Shown: positions 1 to 11,882, counted from the stretch's first letter. The stretch is 64,000 bases of DNA from Caprimulgus europaeus (GCA_907165065.1 OU015524.1:39437295-39501294); one strand, 5' to 3'. The notes: a model not told the origin generated them from the letters alone. A program made the numbers and translations.

Positions 1-101
1 CACTGACATACTGCTCTTTCAGTCAGGAAGAAGGCAAACAGCTGGTATTTCCATCCCATGGCACATGCAAGGGGAGTAGCCACTCAGTGAGGCAGACTCA
101 C

Positions 102-185
102 CACCTTCCCCACGAAGTAGAGTGCTGTAAGGACGTGCACAGAGGCAGTTACCACAAAAGAGCTGATGTGCTGCAAGTTTACATC
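102..185 (-). pseudogene. CATSPERE: CATSPERE exon 10 candidate
   Basis: An 84-nt open segment, phase 0 to phase 0, reading DVNLQHISSFVVTASVHVLT then ALYFVGKV. The donor GGTG|GTGAGTC is good. Similarity to the human VTFQDCFIADFLILLTF stretch is weak. Without the splice it would stop shortly after, so a terminal hydrophobic tail is an alternative reading. Confidence 0.4.
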
Positions 186-388
186 CTACAGTTGGCATCC
201 TGCAGTTTCCTATTCATCTACTCAAACCAAAATGCCAAGTCTTGCAATCCACCCTTAAAACAGGGCAAGCTGAGTAATGGCACAGCTGCTTGCTCAGGGG
301 TGGCTGAGGAGAAGAACTTGCACGGGGAGAACATAAGCTTGCTTCCACAGCTGTGAAGTTCAACCATATTCAGCAGACTGCAAACTAC

Positions 389-467
389 TCAGGAATTCAG
401 TTTGTTAGCAAGGACACTTTCACTATTATTTAAAGCTTTTGTATTTCCCCACATGATCACAATCTCT
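389..467 (-). pseudogene. CATSPERE: CATSPERE exon 9 relic
   Basis: After a pyrimidine-rich acceptor (CCCTTCTTTGACTGTAAG) the frame reads EIVIMWGNTKALNNSE, against human RIVVPMTKDDAL. Joined to exon 8 the split codon is TG|A, a stop, where human has Trp. The frame also ends in TGA at 391-389, just before a possible GTAG donor. Confidence 0.45.
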
Positions 468-1090
468 CTTACAGTCAAAGAAGGGGTGAGATAGGAAATA
501 ATTTATCTTATCTCTTTATATTAAATTTGGCAGATGCTATGAAATACGGAATTTTTAAAACAAGATTGTATTAGTTTACTGTACCAATGGAATGTTTAAT
601 CAGATTCACTGTATGCCACACACATTTTAAATATCTCAAACAAGGATACAATTTCAAATAAATGAGTAATAGGTTGGTCTGCCAAAGTCTGCCATTAACC
701 AGCCTAAATCTGTGTCAAAATTATTTTCCATAAAAATAAGAAAAAAACGGAGAAGAGCTAAATCAAAATATAAGGCCAAAAAACACACTCAAATTTATCT
801 GTCTTTCACTTACGGAGCGTGGATCTGTTCTACAAAAACAATACATTACATATTACTTTAAATTATCATTAAAATCTTGCTATTGAATAAAACTATTTTA
901 TATTATTTATTTGTATGAGAGACATACACAGTGTCTAAAATACTGTTTTTAACACACTGGCTTTGGTTGTTCAACTGCACAAATATTTTAACATCTAAAG
1001 AGAGATCCATATCTGTTGATGTTTCTCATTTTAAAAAAAATATTCTAAGCATCTTTCATGGGCTTTTTTATAACAAAGCTTCTCTCTTAC

Positions 1091-1186
1091 CAAAAATATG
1101 TACTATTTAAAGAGAGCATGTCTTCTGAAGATTTCACCTTATCTAAAGTTATCAGATTAAAAAGATCAGTTTTCAAGGAAGTATAC
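1091..1186 (-). pseudogene. CATSPERE: CATSPERE exon 8 candidate
   Basis: A 96-nt open segment between ATATAGCAG and TTG|GTAAGAG. It contains LDKVKSSEDM, compared with human KVYSSNEKM. Start phase matches exon 7. It ends with the first two bases (TG) of the next codon. Confidence 0.55.
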
Positions 1187-1865
1187 CTGCTATATTAGAG
1201 TGCACAATGGACACTGTGTTGTGCCCTATCTAAGGAGAAGATTCCCCTCTCCAGTAAGGGAGACATGCTCTCTCTGTAATGACATGACAAGGAGCAAACT
1301 GCTGCTTGTGTTAGAGTTGGGGCCTCTGAATCTTCTGCCCTCTTGCTGCAGCTGGAATGGGTAAGGTCCAAGGGTGAGGGAAAGGCAGGGAAACTGCTGC
1401 ATCTTGGATAACAGAAATACTACAGAATTAGGCTTGCATGAAATCACACCCCAATAAACATCCTAGATGAAATGTTAATTTTGATTAAGCCAATGCTAAA
1501 ACATCCACTGCCTTCAAAAGAGGTCAAGAATTCGTCCATCAGTTTAAGCAGAAAAAAGAAGCTGTAGACATCGATCAGAGTTGATAATACAGAAGCATGT
1601 TTCAATCACTACCCAAGTAATACATTAAAAGTCTACTGATTATCTTCAAATTTGCTGAAAAAAATTCCGCATGACTACAAAACTAAATTTGCAGTTTTCA
1701 AGCAAAGACACAAGTAATTCTAACTAGTGTGACTGAGGCAGAAAAAAAGTCTGATCTATGGTTCTTCTAGGATGAGAGAGATTGCTGCTATTAAGGCCAT
1801 CTTTGGCTTCTTGTCAATCACACTTTGTTTAAGTTTGGTAACTGTACTCACTGCATTCCTTCCAG

Positions 1866-1899
1866 CAAAACAAACAAACAAACAAACAAACAAACAAAC
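1866..1899. repeat. (AAAC)n microsatellite
   Basis: About eight AAAC units in the CATSPERE intron, 65 bp from a CR1 fragment. Confidence 0.97.
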
Positions 1900-1963
1900 C
1901 CAATTAAGTGCCCCTTTCTGCAGTAGTATCTGGGAAATGTAAGAAGACATTCTCAGGCAATAT

Positions 1964-2141
1964 ATCATAGAATCATAGAATGGTTTGGGTTGGAAGGGAC
2001 CTTAAAGATCATCTAGTTCCAACCCCACTGCCATGAGCAGGGACACCTTCCACTAGACCAGGTTGCTCAAAGCCTCATCCAACCTGGCCTTGAACACTTC
2101 CAGGGAGGGGGCACCCACAGCTTCTCTGGGCAACCTGTTCC
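1964..2141 (-). mobile_element. CR1 LINE 3' fragment
   Basis: The + strand begins with the reversed CR1 tail (ATCATAGAATCATAGAATGG) followed by GTTTGGGTTGGAAGGGACCT, the 3' untranslated end of an avian CR1. The copy is truncated to about 180 bp and lies in the CATSPERE intron between exons 7 and 8. Confidence 0.93.
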
Positions 2142-3078
2142 TATATAAACACTAATCAAAACAGAAAACATGCAAGAAAGTTTACCTTGAGTTTAACAGA
2201 AAAAAGTCTGAGTAAGGAGCTTAATAGCCAACTTTACAAATAAATGGATAGAACAGTTGCATGGCTTTGAGGGCAAACACTTGATGTTTTGCATTACAAG
2301 AGTTATCAGACAGGTTAAAAAACTGTAAAAAATAAAGCTACTGCTATTTATTTCTGCTAAGTTTAGAGAAACAGGACTTTGTATACATATTTCATAAGCA
2401 AAACTATGCCATTAAAAATGTTCCTGGCTAGTATTATAGATGTTTTCCTCCTAAATAAATAAAGCAAGTAAAATACTGGCAAACTCCAGGGATGATAGGA
2501 ACAGAATACAAGTTACTATTTTCACCTAAAACCTACTGTTTTTATTCAGGAAATCTACAGAACTTTTTCAGTAGTCTCACAACCATTAGGCTTTTTCTTT
2601 CCCTTTTCCAGGTGCTTCCAGGTGTAAGGTGATAATAACTCTGGTAGGGATTCCTAGACTGACAACCACCAAAGTTCCTGTTTGGTCTTACTGCTTTAAA
2701 ATATGTGCTCTTACACTTCACTGTTCATTTTTTCTTGGCCTGTCTAGCACCCTTCAAGAGCATGCTCTCTCCCTCCACACAAGCAGCACCTTCTGTACAA
2801 TTATTTTTAATTCCTATTCATTTGAGCAGATGTTTTCTTAGCTGCAATTTCACTCTGACATAGTCTTCTTCAGAGACGTTAAGAGTGCACAGGGAGATGC
2901 ATACATTCTAATATTTAAAAATTATTACTTTAGTGAACAGGATAAATATACATACCTAGACAAAAGAATAAAGCTTGTGCCTCATTTTTCTCCCTTCTCA
3001 TGAGCATTCTTTGGAATCCTGCAACAGTATCCAAGATATTCTTATTTCTACAATTGACTCCTTTCAAGAAACACTTAC

Positions 3079-3147
3079 TTCTGACCCCTGCAATCAAAAT
3101 TCCCCTGTGTTCTACAGTAAATTGGAGGCTCTTCAATCACCTCAGAC
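3079..3147 (-). pseudogene. CATSPERE: CATSPERE exon 7 (intact-looking)
   Basis: A 69-nt segment reading SEVIEEPPIYCRTQGNFDCR then GQ, with K completed by the next exon. Human has AEEPSI.......GQK. The acceptor is TGTCTAACAG and the donor AGAA|GTAAGTG. Confidence 0.72.
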
Positions 3148-3243
3148 CTGTTAGACATATGTCCTCCCAAGTTTGATTCTTTTCTTTGTAATCTCTTGCT
3201 CATGAGCTGCCTTCTGCAATTCCGTCTTGAAACAATTATTTAC

Positions 3244-3322
3244 CTTGGACAAATGGCTGGCTGTTTTTTTTCAGTGCTACATTTGAATCCACATGTCAAT
3301 ATCCTTCATTTTTAGACCTGTA
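3244..3322 (-). pseudogene. CATSPERE: CATSPERE exon 6 relic with frameshift
   Basis: A 79-nt segment bounded by CTTAG and AAG|GTAAAT. In the frame set by exon 5 it reads LKMKDIDMWIQM then TAG (3279-3277). One extra base would explain both the stop and the length: 78 nt would keep phase with exon 7, and the shifted frame reads STEKKQPAICPR, resembling human .PESASPDE. It is the least certain exon assignment. Confidence 0.4.
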
Positions 3323-3579
3323 CTAAGTACAAAAGCTCCTCTTTTCAACTTCTATGGATTTTAATTAAATATGTAAAGAAAGGAGTTCTCAATTTGACCC
3401 ACACATGTATATACACACAATATCAAAAAACCATAAATTCTAAACTGTCAGGTTTTTCATCTATTCAAATAGACCATATTATCTTAAAATTAAAATCTTA
3501 ATATTAAAAATATTATACCTGTTAGAAAATTTTACTATTATATACTTCCAAAAATATTTACATAGAAAAAAAACCTTAC

Positions 3580-3668
3580 CTGTCTGTTTGTGAAGCTGCT
3601 GTCACATACCACATGAAACAATTAGAATGATCATAAGCAGGCAAATACCGCTTTTTATCCTCAAATGT
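3580..3668 (-). pseudogene. CATSPERE: CATSPERE exon 5 (intact-looking)
   Basis: An 89-nt segment starting TFEDKKRYLPAYDHSNCFMW and continuing YVTAASQTD. Human has RYL....S..CF.WY at this point. The acceptor reads CATTTGAGG after CCTAG and the donor is ACAG|GTAAGG. Exon 4 ends in phase 0 and this exon starts in phase 0. Confidence 0.78.
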
Positions 3669-5275
3669 CTAGGAGACAGAAACATATTTTGCTTTGATAG
3701 ACTGTTCTTCCTAGTGCTATTGATTTACGCTTTACTCATATCAACATAAAATTCTATATAATGCTTTATTACTTTCAGAAAAAGCTTTGATTTATGAATA
3801 TTCCAGCTGAATTCAGTGAAACTACAAACACAGAAGCACGCTTGGAAACTCAAGGTCCTAAAGCCTGGGTCAGTAATCACATTTGTAGGTTAGGACTCAC
3901 CACAGTACTTGCTACCTCTTGTTCAACCAGTAGTTGAAAACTTGAACAGCTGAAGCTATTCCAGAATGGCTCGAGAGGTACTGGTAGGAAATCGAAATAT
4001 TAAAGGTGAAGAGAGCTTGAACACAGGTAGGATTTAGGATTATTTAGATAGAAAGGCTGAAGTGAAACATAAATGGGAGAGAACTAAGGTTTGGCACTCA
4101 GAAGGGGTTGTAGAAGGGGAGAGTTAGAGAACAAGAACAAATAGGCAACAATTAGTTTTGATGTTCATGAAATAAATTGCAGCAATTCTATCGGCCAAGA
4201 GAAAATATGAAATTAAGAGAAGTTTCTTACATGAAATGTGTTTGGTTTTTATTTAAATGCCTGTATATTAGATCCTTTCTGAATAGCAGTTTACATCTGT
4301 GTCTGTGCCACCTTAAACAGAGGTGTAAATGCAGACGTAAACCCAATAGTATTAACTTCTTTATAACAGTCTTATCTAATGAACAGGGATTCAACATGAT
4401 ATTGCAAATTTCCTTAATTCCTTTAAAAGAGATTATAGTTCCTTTTGGTCAGTGATCACCATAAGGGTTCAGCATGAGCTTCTTCAGATCTAAACACAGT
4501 TATAATCCAGAAACAAAAACACCAATTACATTCTTTACAAAATACTGAAAAAAAAATCCTAATTGGTCAAATCCCATTTTTTTTTGTGGTAAACATGGTG
4601 GAAATCTGTGATAAGTTCCACATAATATGTGTTGTTCCAGTGTAACAGGCAGGAAACATGATTATAAACCCATTTAAGAATCAAGAGTTCAGATGAACTT
4701 AATAAGAAAATCAATAATGTCTGCACAAATTTCTTATCTCTCATTTAATGTAAGACTAAAATCCATTAACATTGTCCCATACTTTTTTTTAAGCTTCATT
4801 TATACTACAGAATTTGGTATAAAAACACTCAGTGGTCATTACAAAAACTACTGTGAGAAAGCTGAGGTTTTTTGCAGTTATATATGGTAAGTGGCTGCCT
4901 TTTGTCCCCAGAGAAGATATGAGATGCAGATAGGCCTGTAGAGCAAGCAGAGTAACTGGATATTAAAGGGCTAAGTGTAAAATATTTAATATTGCAATAA
5001 AAAAGAGGCTATCAGAAATCTCAGAATTCATGGATTCATCTTGCAAGAAAATGAACCATCTCTACACTACTTAAACTCTGTTCTGCCTTGGAAGTTTTCC
5101 TTCACAACCTTTAGAGATAAAAACGGGTTATTTTGTAAATAGCATATTAAATTGTGGAGCTCCATTTCATAACAGACTATGGATGCTATGAGAGACACCT
5201 GCATCCAAACCATCACCAAGTACACAATGATCAGACCACAATTAATTTTCCTCACAATTTATTTTCACAGCTTAC

Positions 5276-5345
5276 CTCAGTCTTTACTTTTGGTTTTACA
5301 CTGTAAGTCCCAGCAAACAGAGAGTTCAGTGTCGGTTTTGGTGAA
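5276..5345 (-). pseudogene. CATSPERE: CATSPERE exon 4 (intact-looking)
   Basis: A 70-nt segment reading SPKPTLNSLFAGTYSVKPKV then KTE. It aligns with the human SSP.....C.SPG.HAIKP region. The donor GAG|GTAAGC is strong. Phase is compatible with exons 3 and 5. Confidence 0.75.
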
Positions 5346-7116
5346 CTATAATTACTTAAATACAAATACACATAATACAAATGTTTAGCGCTAGTTAACA
5401 TGAGATATGTGCAGCTTAGAATCTATTTACATTAAATCTTGAAAATTTAGGATTTCAGGGTCCTCTTCATAAGTTTGTGCAAGAGAAAAACCTCACATTT
5501 CTATTAAACAGAGAATACAATCTAGCAGTTCAGCACTCCAATGACAGACAATCTACAGCTTTAAGACCAAATGATTATCATTTTAGGGCATTATTTATAA
5601 GCACATTGGACAAAATTAAAAAAAAAAACAAACAACAAACCAAAACCAAACAACCCAACAAACTAAGAATGTGAGAGAAACGTGAGCCTAAAAGCATGTA
5701 AAATATTAATTAAGTTTTTGGTTCAAGTTTTTCTTACATGTGTGTGAGACAACCTAGCTACCTGTGACACCAGGGAACTACAAGACTGTCTCTCAACAGC
5801 TACATAAACAAGCCCCCTAATGACAGACAGAAGGCAGGGCACATCTCCCAGCCCCTGAGCTCTCTAAGCATGTGGTATGGGTCATTCTAGAGGCCTGCAC
5901 ATCCTGATCATCTGCCTTTAAGGTCACACTTCACCTGTTCACCAGTTTAGTTTCATCCTATTTAGTTCCAAAACATCAGATAAGATTAGTAGCAAAAGAA
6001 ATTAAGCATTTATCAGGACTTGTGTATTATGGGTTACAGGTTAATACAGACAAAAGTCTTTATTCTAACCTGTAACAACCAAATACAGTCTTGGCTGATG
6101 CAGTAGCTCTCACCCACAGCCCTGATGACTCTTCTAAGAGATGGTGAACTCGGGGTGCTGTTTTCAAACAGATAAAGCTGATGTAGGGGCTTCTGAGCTC
6201 CCCTCCCTTGAGCTGACACTTTTGTAGTGACCCAGATAAGGGAACTATTCTAACCAAAAAACAGAAAAAGGAAAAGCTTTCAGCCAATTCAAGATTTTTC
6301 TTAGTCAATTATTTTGAGATATTTGGCATCCTGTTTTAGTGAATAAAAATTACAAAAAGGATTCATACATTCATCAGGGTTTTTTGTTTGTTTCCCTTAT
6401 GTAGTGCTTCATTCTCCCTGACTGAGAGAGGCATATTCTGAGAAATTTCTAAATCCATAAAGTCTTGCAAAAAATTAATCACCCAATATCTATCACACAT
6501 GCATCCTGTTGAACTTTTAGTGCCTGATGCTGTCAAAGGCTAAGACAGAGACAGAACACAGTATCTTTGTACACGCTTAACATGTAACACTAAGGAACAG
6601 GAAACTTATTTACAGCTGCCTTGGAGGGTAAGCTGCCGGTTGGATCACAAAAAACAATGAAATTTTAGGGGGAACACTGTAATAAAAGCTAAATTGTATA
6701 TGCCAATTTTTATATTTAACATATCATAGGTAAATATTTAAATTACAGTATCAAAGATACAGAAAACTGTTTCATTTCTGTTCTGTAGACAGCAATCCAT
6801 TTTCTGTTCTTTCAGAGGAAATTTTTTACTTTTTTTTTTAGTATTATTCTAGAAAATAGTTGTCCTTGCAGATCATAATTTACAAATCTCATTTCCAAGC
6901 AAAGGATTTAGCTTTACAGCTTTTCAGTGACAGTATTTTACTTTCCTGTATATCTCCACTCTCGTCAGCTGCTACCTTATTTACACTTGCATGTGAAAAA
7001 TTAACTTCTGTAAACTGACAATGAAATTTCAAGTGCCTTGTACTGTTTTAACTATTCTCCCACTGAATTAAAAATCTTGCTATTGTGAAGAAGTTTGTGA
7101 TTTTTTAAGTTCTTAC

Positions 7117-7180
7117 CTTTTATCTTCTGCAGTACATCCATCAGGAAATTCCCACTCAATAAATGAAGTTCCTTCATATT
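7117..7180 (-). pseudogene. CATSPERE: CATSPERE exon 3 (intact-looking)
   Basis: A 64-nt segment reading YEGTSFIEWEFPDGCTAEDK, against human YEGTLF.EW.VP..C. The donor AAAG|GTAAGA is strong. The acceptor (AAATGAG) lacks a pyrimidine tract but has TTTTTAAC ending 16 nt upstream, which resembles a minor-class branch point. The last codon is completed by exon 4 to give KSSP, as in human. Confidence 0.8.
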
Positions 7181-8464
7181 CTCATTTAACCAAGGAGTTA
7201 AAAACACTTGCTAGTGCTTGCAAATATATCAATCGTGACAACATGCACAAATACTACTTTAGAATGTTCTTAATCTCATTTTTATCATCATTAAAAGATT
7301 AATGAATGTAACAAAAATAATTAAGGGAAATTTTAACTGGAAAGACTAATTTTAAAACAGTAATAACAAGCAACAAGCAGGGATCAATTACATTAGCACA
7401 CTGTTCAAATAAAATTATGCATGTCCTAACTGTATAATGATTTCTCTTCCTCCTAAGCTAAGCTGACAGCATTCTGGAGAGTTTGAAGTGCTACAGATGC
7501 CAACCATGTCTGGCACAGTGATTCTTAGACTTAGGGTTTTTTTTTTACTATGGCACTATCAACACCCAATGTTTTGTGAGTCACTGTACATCTTAGCACC
7601 AAATAAGCAGGCAAATGCTCTAAAGATGCTGTAAATAATCAGGAAGCAAAATTAACAATTTTATTGAATGTTTTAATGACATTAATGTGACAAATTTCAA
7701 CATTTTATTGCTTAACACAGCTCTGTAGGACACCTGTAGATTAGTTAACCATGGCCCACAGGCCACTTTTGTGCAAACACTGTGCTAGTGCAGGTAAGAC
7801 CTCAGTGTGAAATATCCGAGTATTACATCACTGTCACACGCAGAACCAATTTCAACAGAAAACTCGTACCATGGACCATGTGCCCTGACATTTGCATTGT
7901 CAAGGGAAATTTCTTTGATCTACACTTTTCCTGAAACTCAGAAATTGCTTATAATAGGAAGAACAGTATCAGAAAAGTATTAACATTGTACAGTAGTCCT
8001 TCAACACAATTAAGAAGTATTAATAAGGAGAAAGAAATAGCACTCTATGACCCACTGGCCATGCTAAGCATTAGCTAATAGTCCAGTTGGCCTTCTTGCT
8101 TGTTACTCATGCTCACCTTTGATTTTCTGAATTACTAAAGTTCTTACCTAAATTCTCCTCTAAACTACTTTGTGTGACAATTTAAAAAAAAAAAAATCAG
8201 AATATGTGGCATGCTTCATTAGAATAATTGAAAACATACAGATGTAACAATTCCACATATCTCTTCAACACATCTGAATGAAATGCAGATCTCACACTGC
8301 TTCCATTTGGTGATTATCTATTAAAAATTCCTTTCCGAGTCTCTCGCAATTCATTGGGAGGCAGGAAATGCAGTTGTATGAAAAGCTTGAATGTACTCAA
8401 ATTAGAGTAAAATTTGTGATAAATGTAACTGCCTCAGTTCTTCAAGTCCAGTCAATACCATTGA

Positions 8465-9559
8465 ACAAATGCCTGGCAAAGTTATGGAGAAGATTATTCT
8501 AAGAGCTACTGAAAAACACCTAGAAGACAACGCAGTCATTGGTTCCAGCCAGCATGGGGTCATGAGAGGAAAGTCCTGCTTAACAAACCTGATCTCTTTC
8601 TATGATAAGGTTACCCGCCCAGCTGACCAAGAGAAGCCAGTCAATGTAGTCTTTTTGGGCTTCAGTAAAGCCTTTGATACCATCTCTCACAGTGTCCTCC
8701 TGGACAAAATGTCCAGCATACAGCTGAATAAACACACACTGCTATGGGTGAACAATTGGCTGATGGGTCGGGCTCAAAGGGTTCTAGTCAATGGGGTGAC
8801 ATCGGGCTGGTGATCAGTCACTAGTGGGGTCCTGCAGGGATCCATCCTGGGGCTGCTGCTCTATAATGTCTTCATTAATGACTTGGATATAGGACTTGAA
8901 GGACTGCTAACTAAGTTTGCTGATGACACCAAATTGGGAGGAGCTGTGGACACTCTTGGGGACAGAGAGGCCCTGCAGAGAGATCTGGGTAAATTAGAGA
9001 GCTGGCCAATCACCAACCGTATGAATTCTAACATGGGCAAGTGCCAGATTTTGTACCTGGGACACAGCAACCCAGTTCAAGAGAAACAGGGAACTTCTGG
9101 GGAGAGTCCAGTGGAGGGCTACGAAGATGATTAAGGGGCTGGAGCATCTTTCTTATGAGGAAAGACAGAGAGTTGCATCTGTTTAGCCTGGAGAAGAGAA
9201 GACTGAGAGAGGACCTTATTAATGTTTATAAATATCTAAAGGCAGGTGTCAAGAGGATGGGGCCAGACTCTTTTCAGTGGTGGCCAGCAATAGGACAAGG
9301 GGCAATGGGCACAAGCTAGTACACGGGAGGTTCTGCTTAAACATGAGGAAAAACTTTACAGTGAGGGTGTCAGAGCACTGGAACAGGCTGCCCAGAGAGG
9401 CTGTGGAGTCTCCTTCTCTGGAGATGTTCGAACCTCACCTGGATGCCGCCCTGTGCAACCTCCTCTACGTGAACCTGCTTTGGCAGGGTGGTTGGACTAG
9501 ATGGTCTCCAGAGGTCCCTTCCAGTCCCTACTGTTCTGTGAGCCCGTGATTCTGTGATA
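8465..9559 (+). mobile_element. CR1 LINE, decayed reverse-transcriptase fragment
   Basis: Encodes part of the CR1 ORF2 reverse transcriptase. GFSKAFD is at about 8658 (the first catalytic Asp of the usual DFSKAFD is Gly here), a TGA interrupts the frame at 8811-8813, then SGVLQGSILG and FADDTKLGG (8916-8942). Near 9075-9100 the sequence jumps to the CR1 3' region, so a piece of ORF2 is deleted. It ends with the tail TGATTCTGTGA. Clearly inactive. Confidence 0.93.
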
Positions 9560-9560
9560 C

Positions 9561-10293
9561 ACACGTAGACTGGGGAATGAGAGGCTGGAGAGCAGGCCTG
9601 CGGAGAGGGACCTGGGGGTTCTGGAAGATGGCAAGTTGAACGTGAGCCAACAGTGTGTCCTGGCTGCCAAGAGGGACAACCGTGTCCTGGGGTGCATCCA
9701 GCACGGCATTGCAAGCCGGTCAAGGGAGATGATCATTTCACTCTACTCTGCACTGGTGAGGCCTCACCTCGAGTTACTGTGTGCCGTTTTGGGCACCACA
9801 GTATAAAAAGGACATAAAGCTACTGGAGAGTGTCCAGAGGAGGGCCACAAAATTGGTGGAGGGCTTAGAGGGGAAGCTGTATGAGGAGAAGCTGAAGTCA
9901 CTTGGTTTGTTCAGCCTGGAGAAGAGGAGACTGAGAGGAGACCTCATCACAGTCTATAACTTCCTCACAAGGGGAAGGGGAGGGGCAGGTGCTGATCTCT
10001 TCTCTCTGGTGACCAATGATAGGAGCAGGGGAAATGGCAGGAAGATGTGCCAGGGCAAGTTTAGGTTGGACATGGGGAAAAGGTTCTTCAGGCAGAGGGT
10101 GGTGGAACATGGGAAGAGGCTCCCCAGGGAGGTGGTCATGGCACCAAGCCTGACAATACTCAAGAAGCATTTGGCCAACATGTGCCCTCAGACACATGGT
10201 CTGAATCTTGGGATTGTCCTATGCTAGGACAGGAATTGGACTCGATGATCCTTGTGGGTCCCTGCCAACTCACAACATCCTATGATTCTATGA
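9561..10293 (+). mobile_element. Second CR1 LINE copy abutting the tail of the first
   Basis: A 5'-truncated CR1 of a different, more diverged type: the C-terminal ORF2 region (CQLAA..., [41 protein letters not shown]) and the 3' end closing with TGATTCTATGA. It begins right after the 3' repeat of the preceding CR1. Confidence 0.9.
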
Positions 10294-11690
10294 ATTCAGA
10301 AGTCAATACAACCTAAACTTTATCAATGTTCACTTCTACCATGGGTTCAGTTTTACAGAGTCAATCCCATATATCAGTTTGCAAATGCCAGAAAAGGCAG
10401 TCACATTCCTTCATTCCTTGAACATAAACTCTTGCCACTTTGTGCCACCTCTAAATGCCCACCTGACCTCTCACAGAGCAGATGCAGCTTCCCCAAATAG
10501 GAAAAAAAGTTAATATAGTCCATACATGTTAGAGGAAAAAACCAGTGCTGTAACATTGCGTGCTCTTGCAGGTTTTCTTGCTTGTAGTAAAAGAACCAAA
10601 ATAAGTGCAATTAAGAGTTTCTGCAGTTTTATTCTAAGCTCTTAGTTATACTGCAGTAAATGCCTGTTTTTCACAAGGGGCATTAGACACCAGTTGTGAC
10701 TTTGGTCAAGAGTTACCAAGTTTTAGAACTAGACTATCAACACAGTTAGTGAATCATGTCAATAAAGAGCATTTAATATCTTTTACAATATTAGAATGAA
10801 AGCCTCCATTTAATTTGCAAAGAAAAGGGGGTGAAGGAACAATGGATCCTTAATACCATATACTGAATAAAAATTCTACACCTTGCAGTGCTAATCAGTA
10901 TTGATTAGCTGAGTCTTCATTAAACACTTACAGATTTTCTGAAAGTGAAGAGTTCGTGATTTTCTTTACTGGTTCTATACCCACCAAAAAAACATACCAA
11001 AATAGAAATCTCGAAACTCTACTCTTCTACACCAAATAAAAACAGCAAAACAATGGATTCATGTACCTGAGACCTCTTGGGAAAGTGCCATTACACTAAT
11101 ACCTCATTGCTAGGACACTACCACAAGAGGCTCAAATTTATTTTGAGATTCAAAGGAGTATATGTGTTGGCAATGGTGAGGTGTTATTATGGCTCAGCTA
11201 CAGTGGAAAATCATATCCTGAAGCATTAATCTAGACCATTGTTTAGTCACAAGATGATCTATGGCCTCAGAAGTGAGTGCACTAAAACAAAGTTTGTCAT
11301 TGTGTCAGCAAGACTGGAGAAATCCACTTCGGCAGCTCCTTGTGGCTTTAGTGACTTCCCACAAGCTCTGTACAGCAATACAGAAATCATCGCCATGGAG
11401 GTTTGTTTGTTTGTTTTTAGCACAAGCAGACAAAAATATTAATACTATGGACTATACTGAATGTTTAAGGAACTGTTTTGCTCTTTGAAGTATATACACA
11501 CAATTGCCTCCTATCATTTGCAAGTGCTCAACATCTCTGTACTGAAGTGACTACTTTGTGATAGCATCTCTTCGCAGTGACATACAGGATTTAGATATTT
11601 TCAGTTGTTTTTTAAGAAAATATTTTCTCTCAACTTGGTATTTAATTTTCTGTTACATATCTTCCTGGCATCACGAGATTAGAGTTAAAC

Positions 11691-11739
11691 TTTTATCCAG
11701 TGGCTTTTATAGATCCTGAAATTATTGGTTAGAGTAAAC
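11691..11739 (-). pseudogene. CATSPERE: CATSPERE exon 2 relic
   Basis: After an excellent acceptor (CGGCACTCCTTCAG on the - strand) the frame reads FTLTNNFRIYKSHWIK. This resembles the human stretch around NYRIFSTRSTIK. The next codons are GTT then TAA (11687-11685), and no usable GT donor lies where the exon should end one codon later. Confidence 0.55.
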
Positions 11740-11882
11740 CTGAAGGAGTGCCGAAGCAACTAAAACTCCACAACCTGGGAGACAGCTGCAGATTGTGACT
11801 GCTCAGTGACTCAGGTTTTTTAATAGTTGTCTTAGCAATAATTACATCATTCAGAGTTATGTCTTTTTAATAGCTACTTTAC

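Noticed and set aside
799-830. 16-nt micro-exon candidate between TTTTTGTAG and GTAAGTG on the - strand
   Set aside because: Splice sites look good, but 16 nt carries too little information and it would break phase between exons 8 and 9.
1756-1968. - strand open frame of 70 codons with a Val/Cys/Leu/Phe run
   Set aside because: The run is a translation of the (AAAC)n microsatellite, and the rest has no match to CATSPERE.
2629-2841. 70-codon + strand open frame
   Set aside because: No recognisable domain, no fitting splice or promoter context, and it lies within the CATSPERE intron region.
3906-3970. - strand segment with a GTGAGT donor near 3900, considered as a CATSPERE exon
   Set aside because: Acceptor is poor, the translation resembles nothing in CATSPERE, and exons 4 and 5 already join in phase without it.
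9277-10227. Open frames that look like protein genes
   Set aside because: They are the C-terminal ORF2 remnants of CR1 elements, not host genes.
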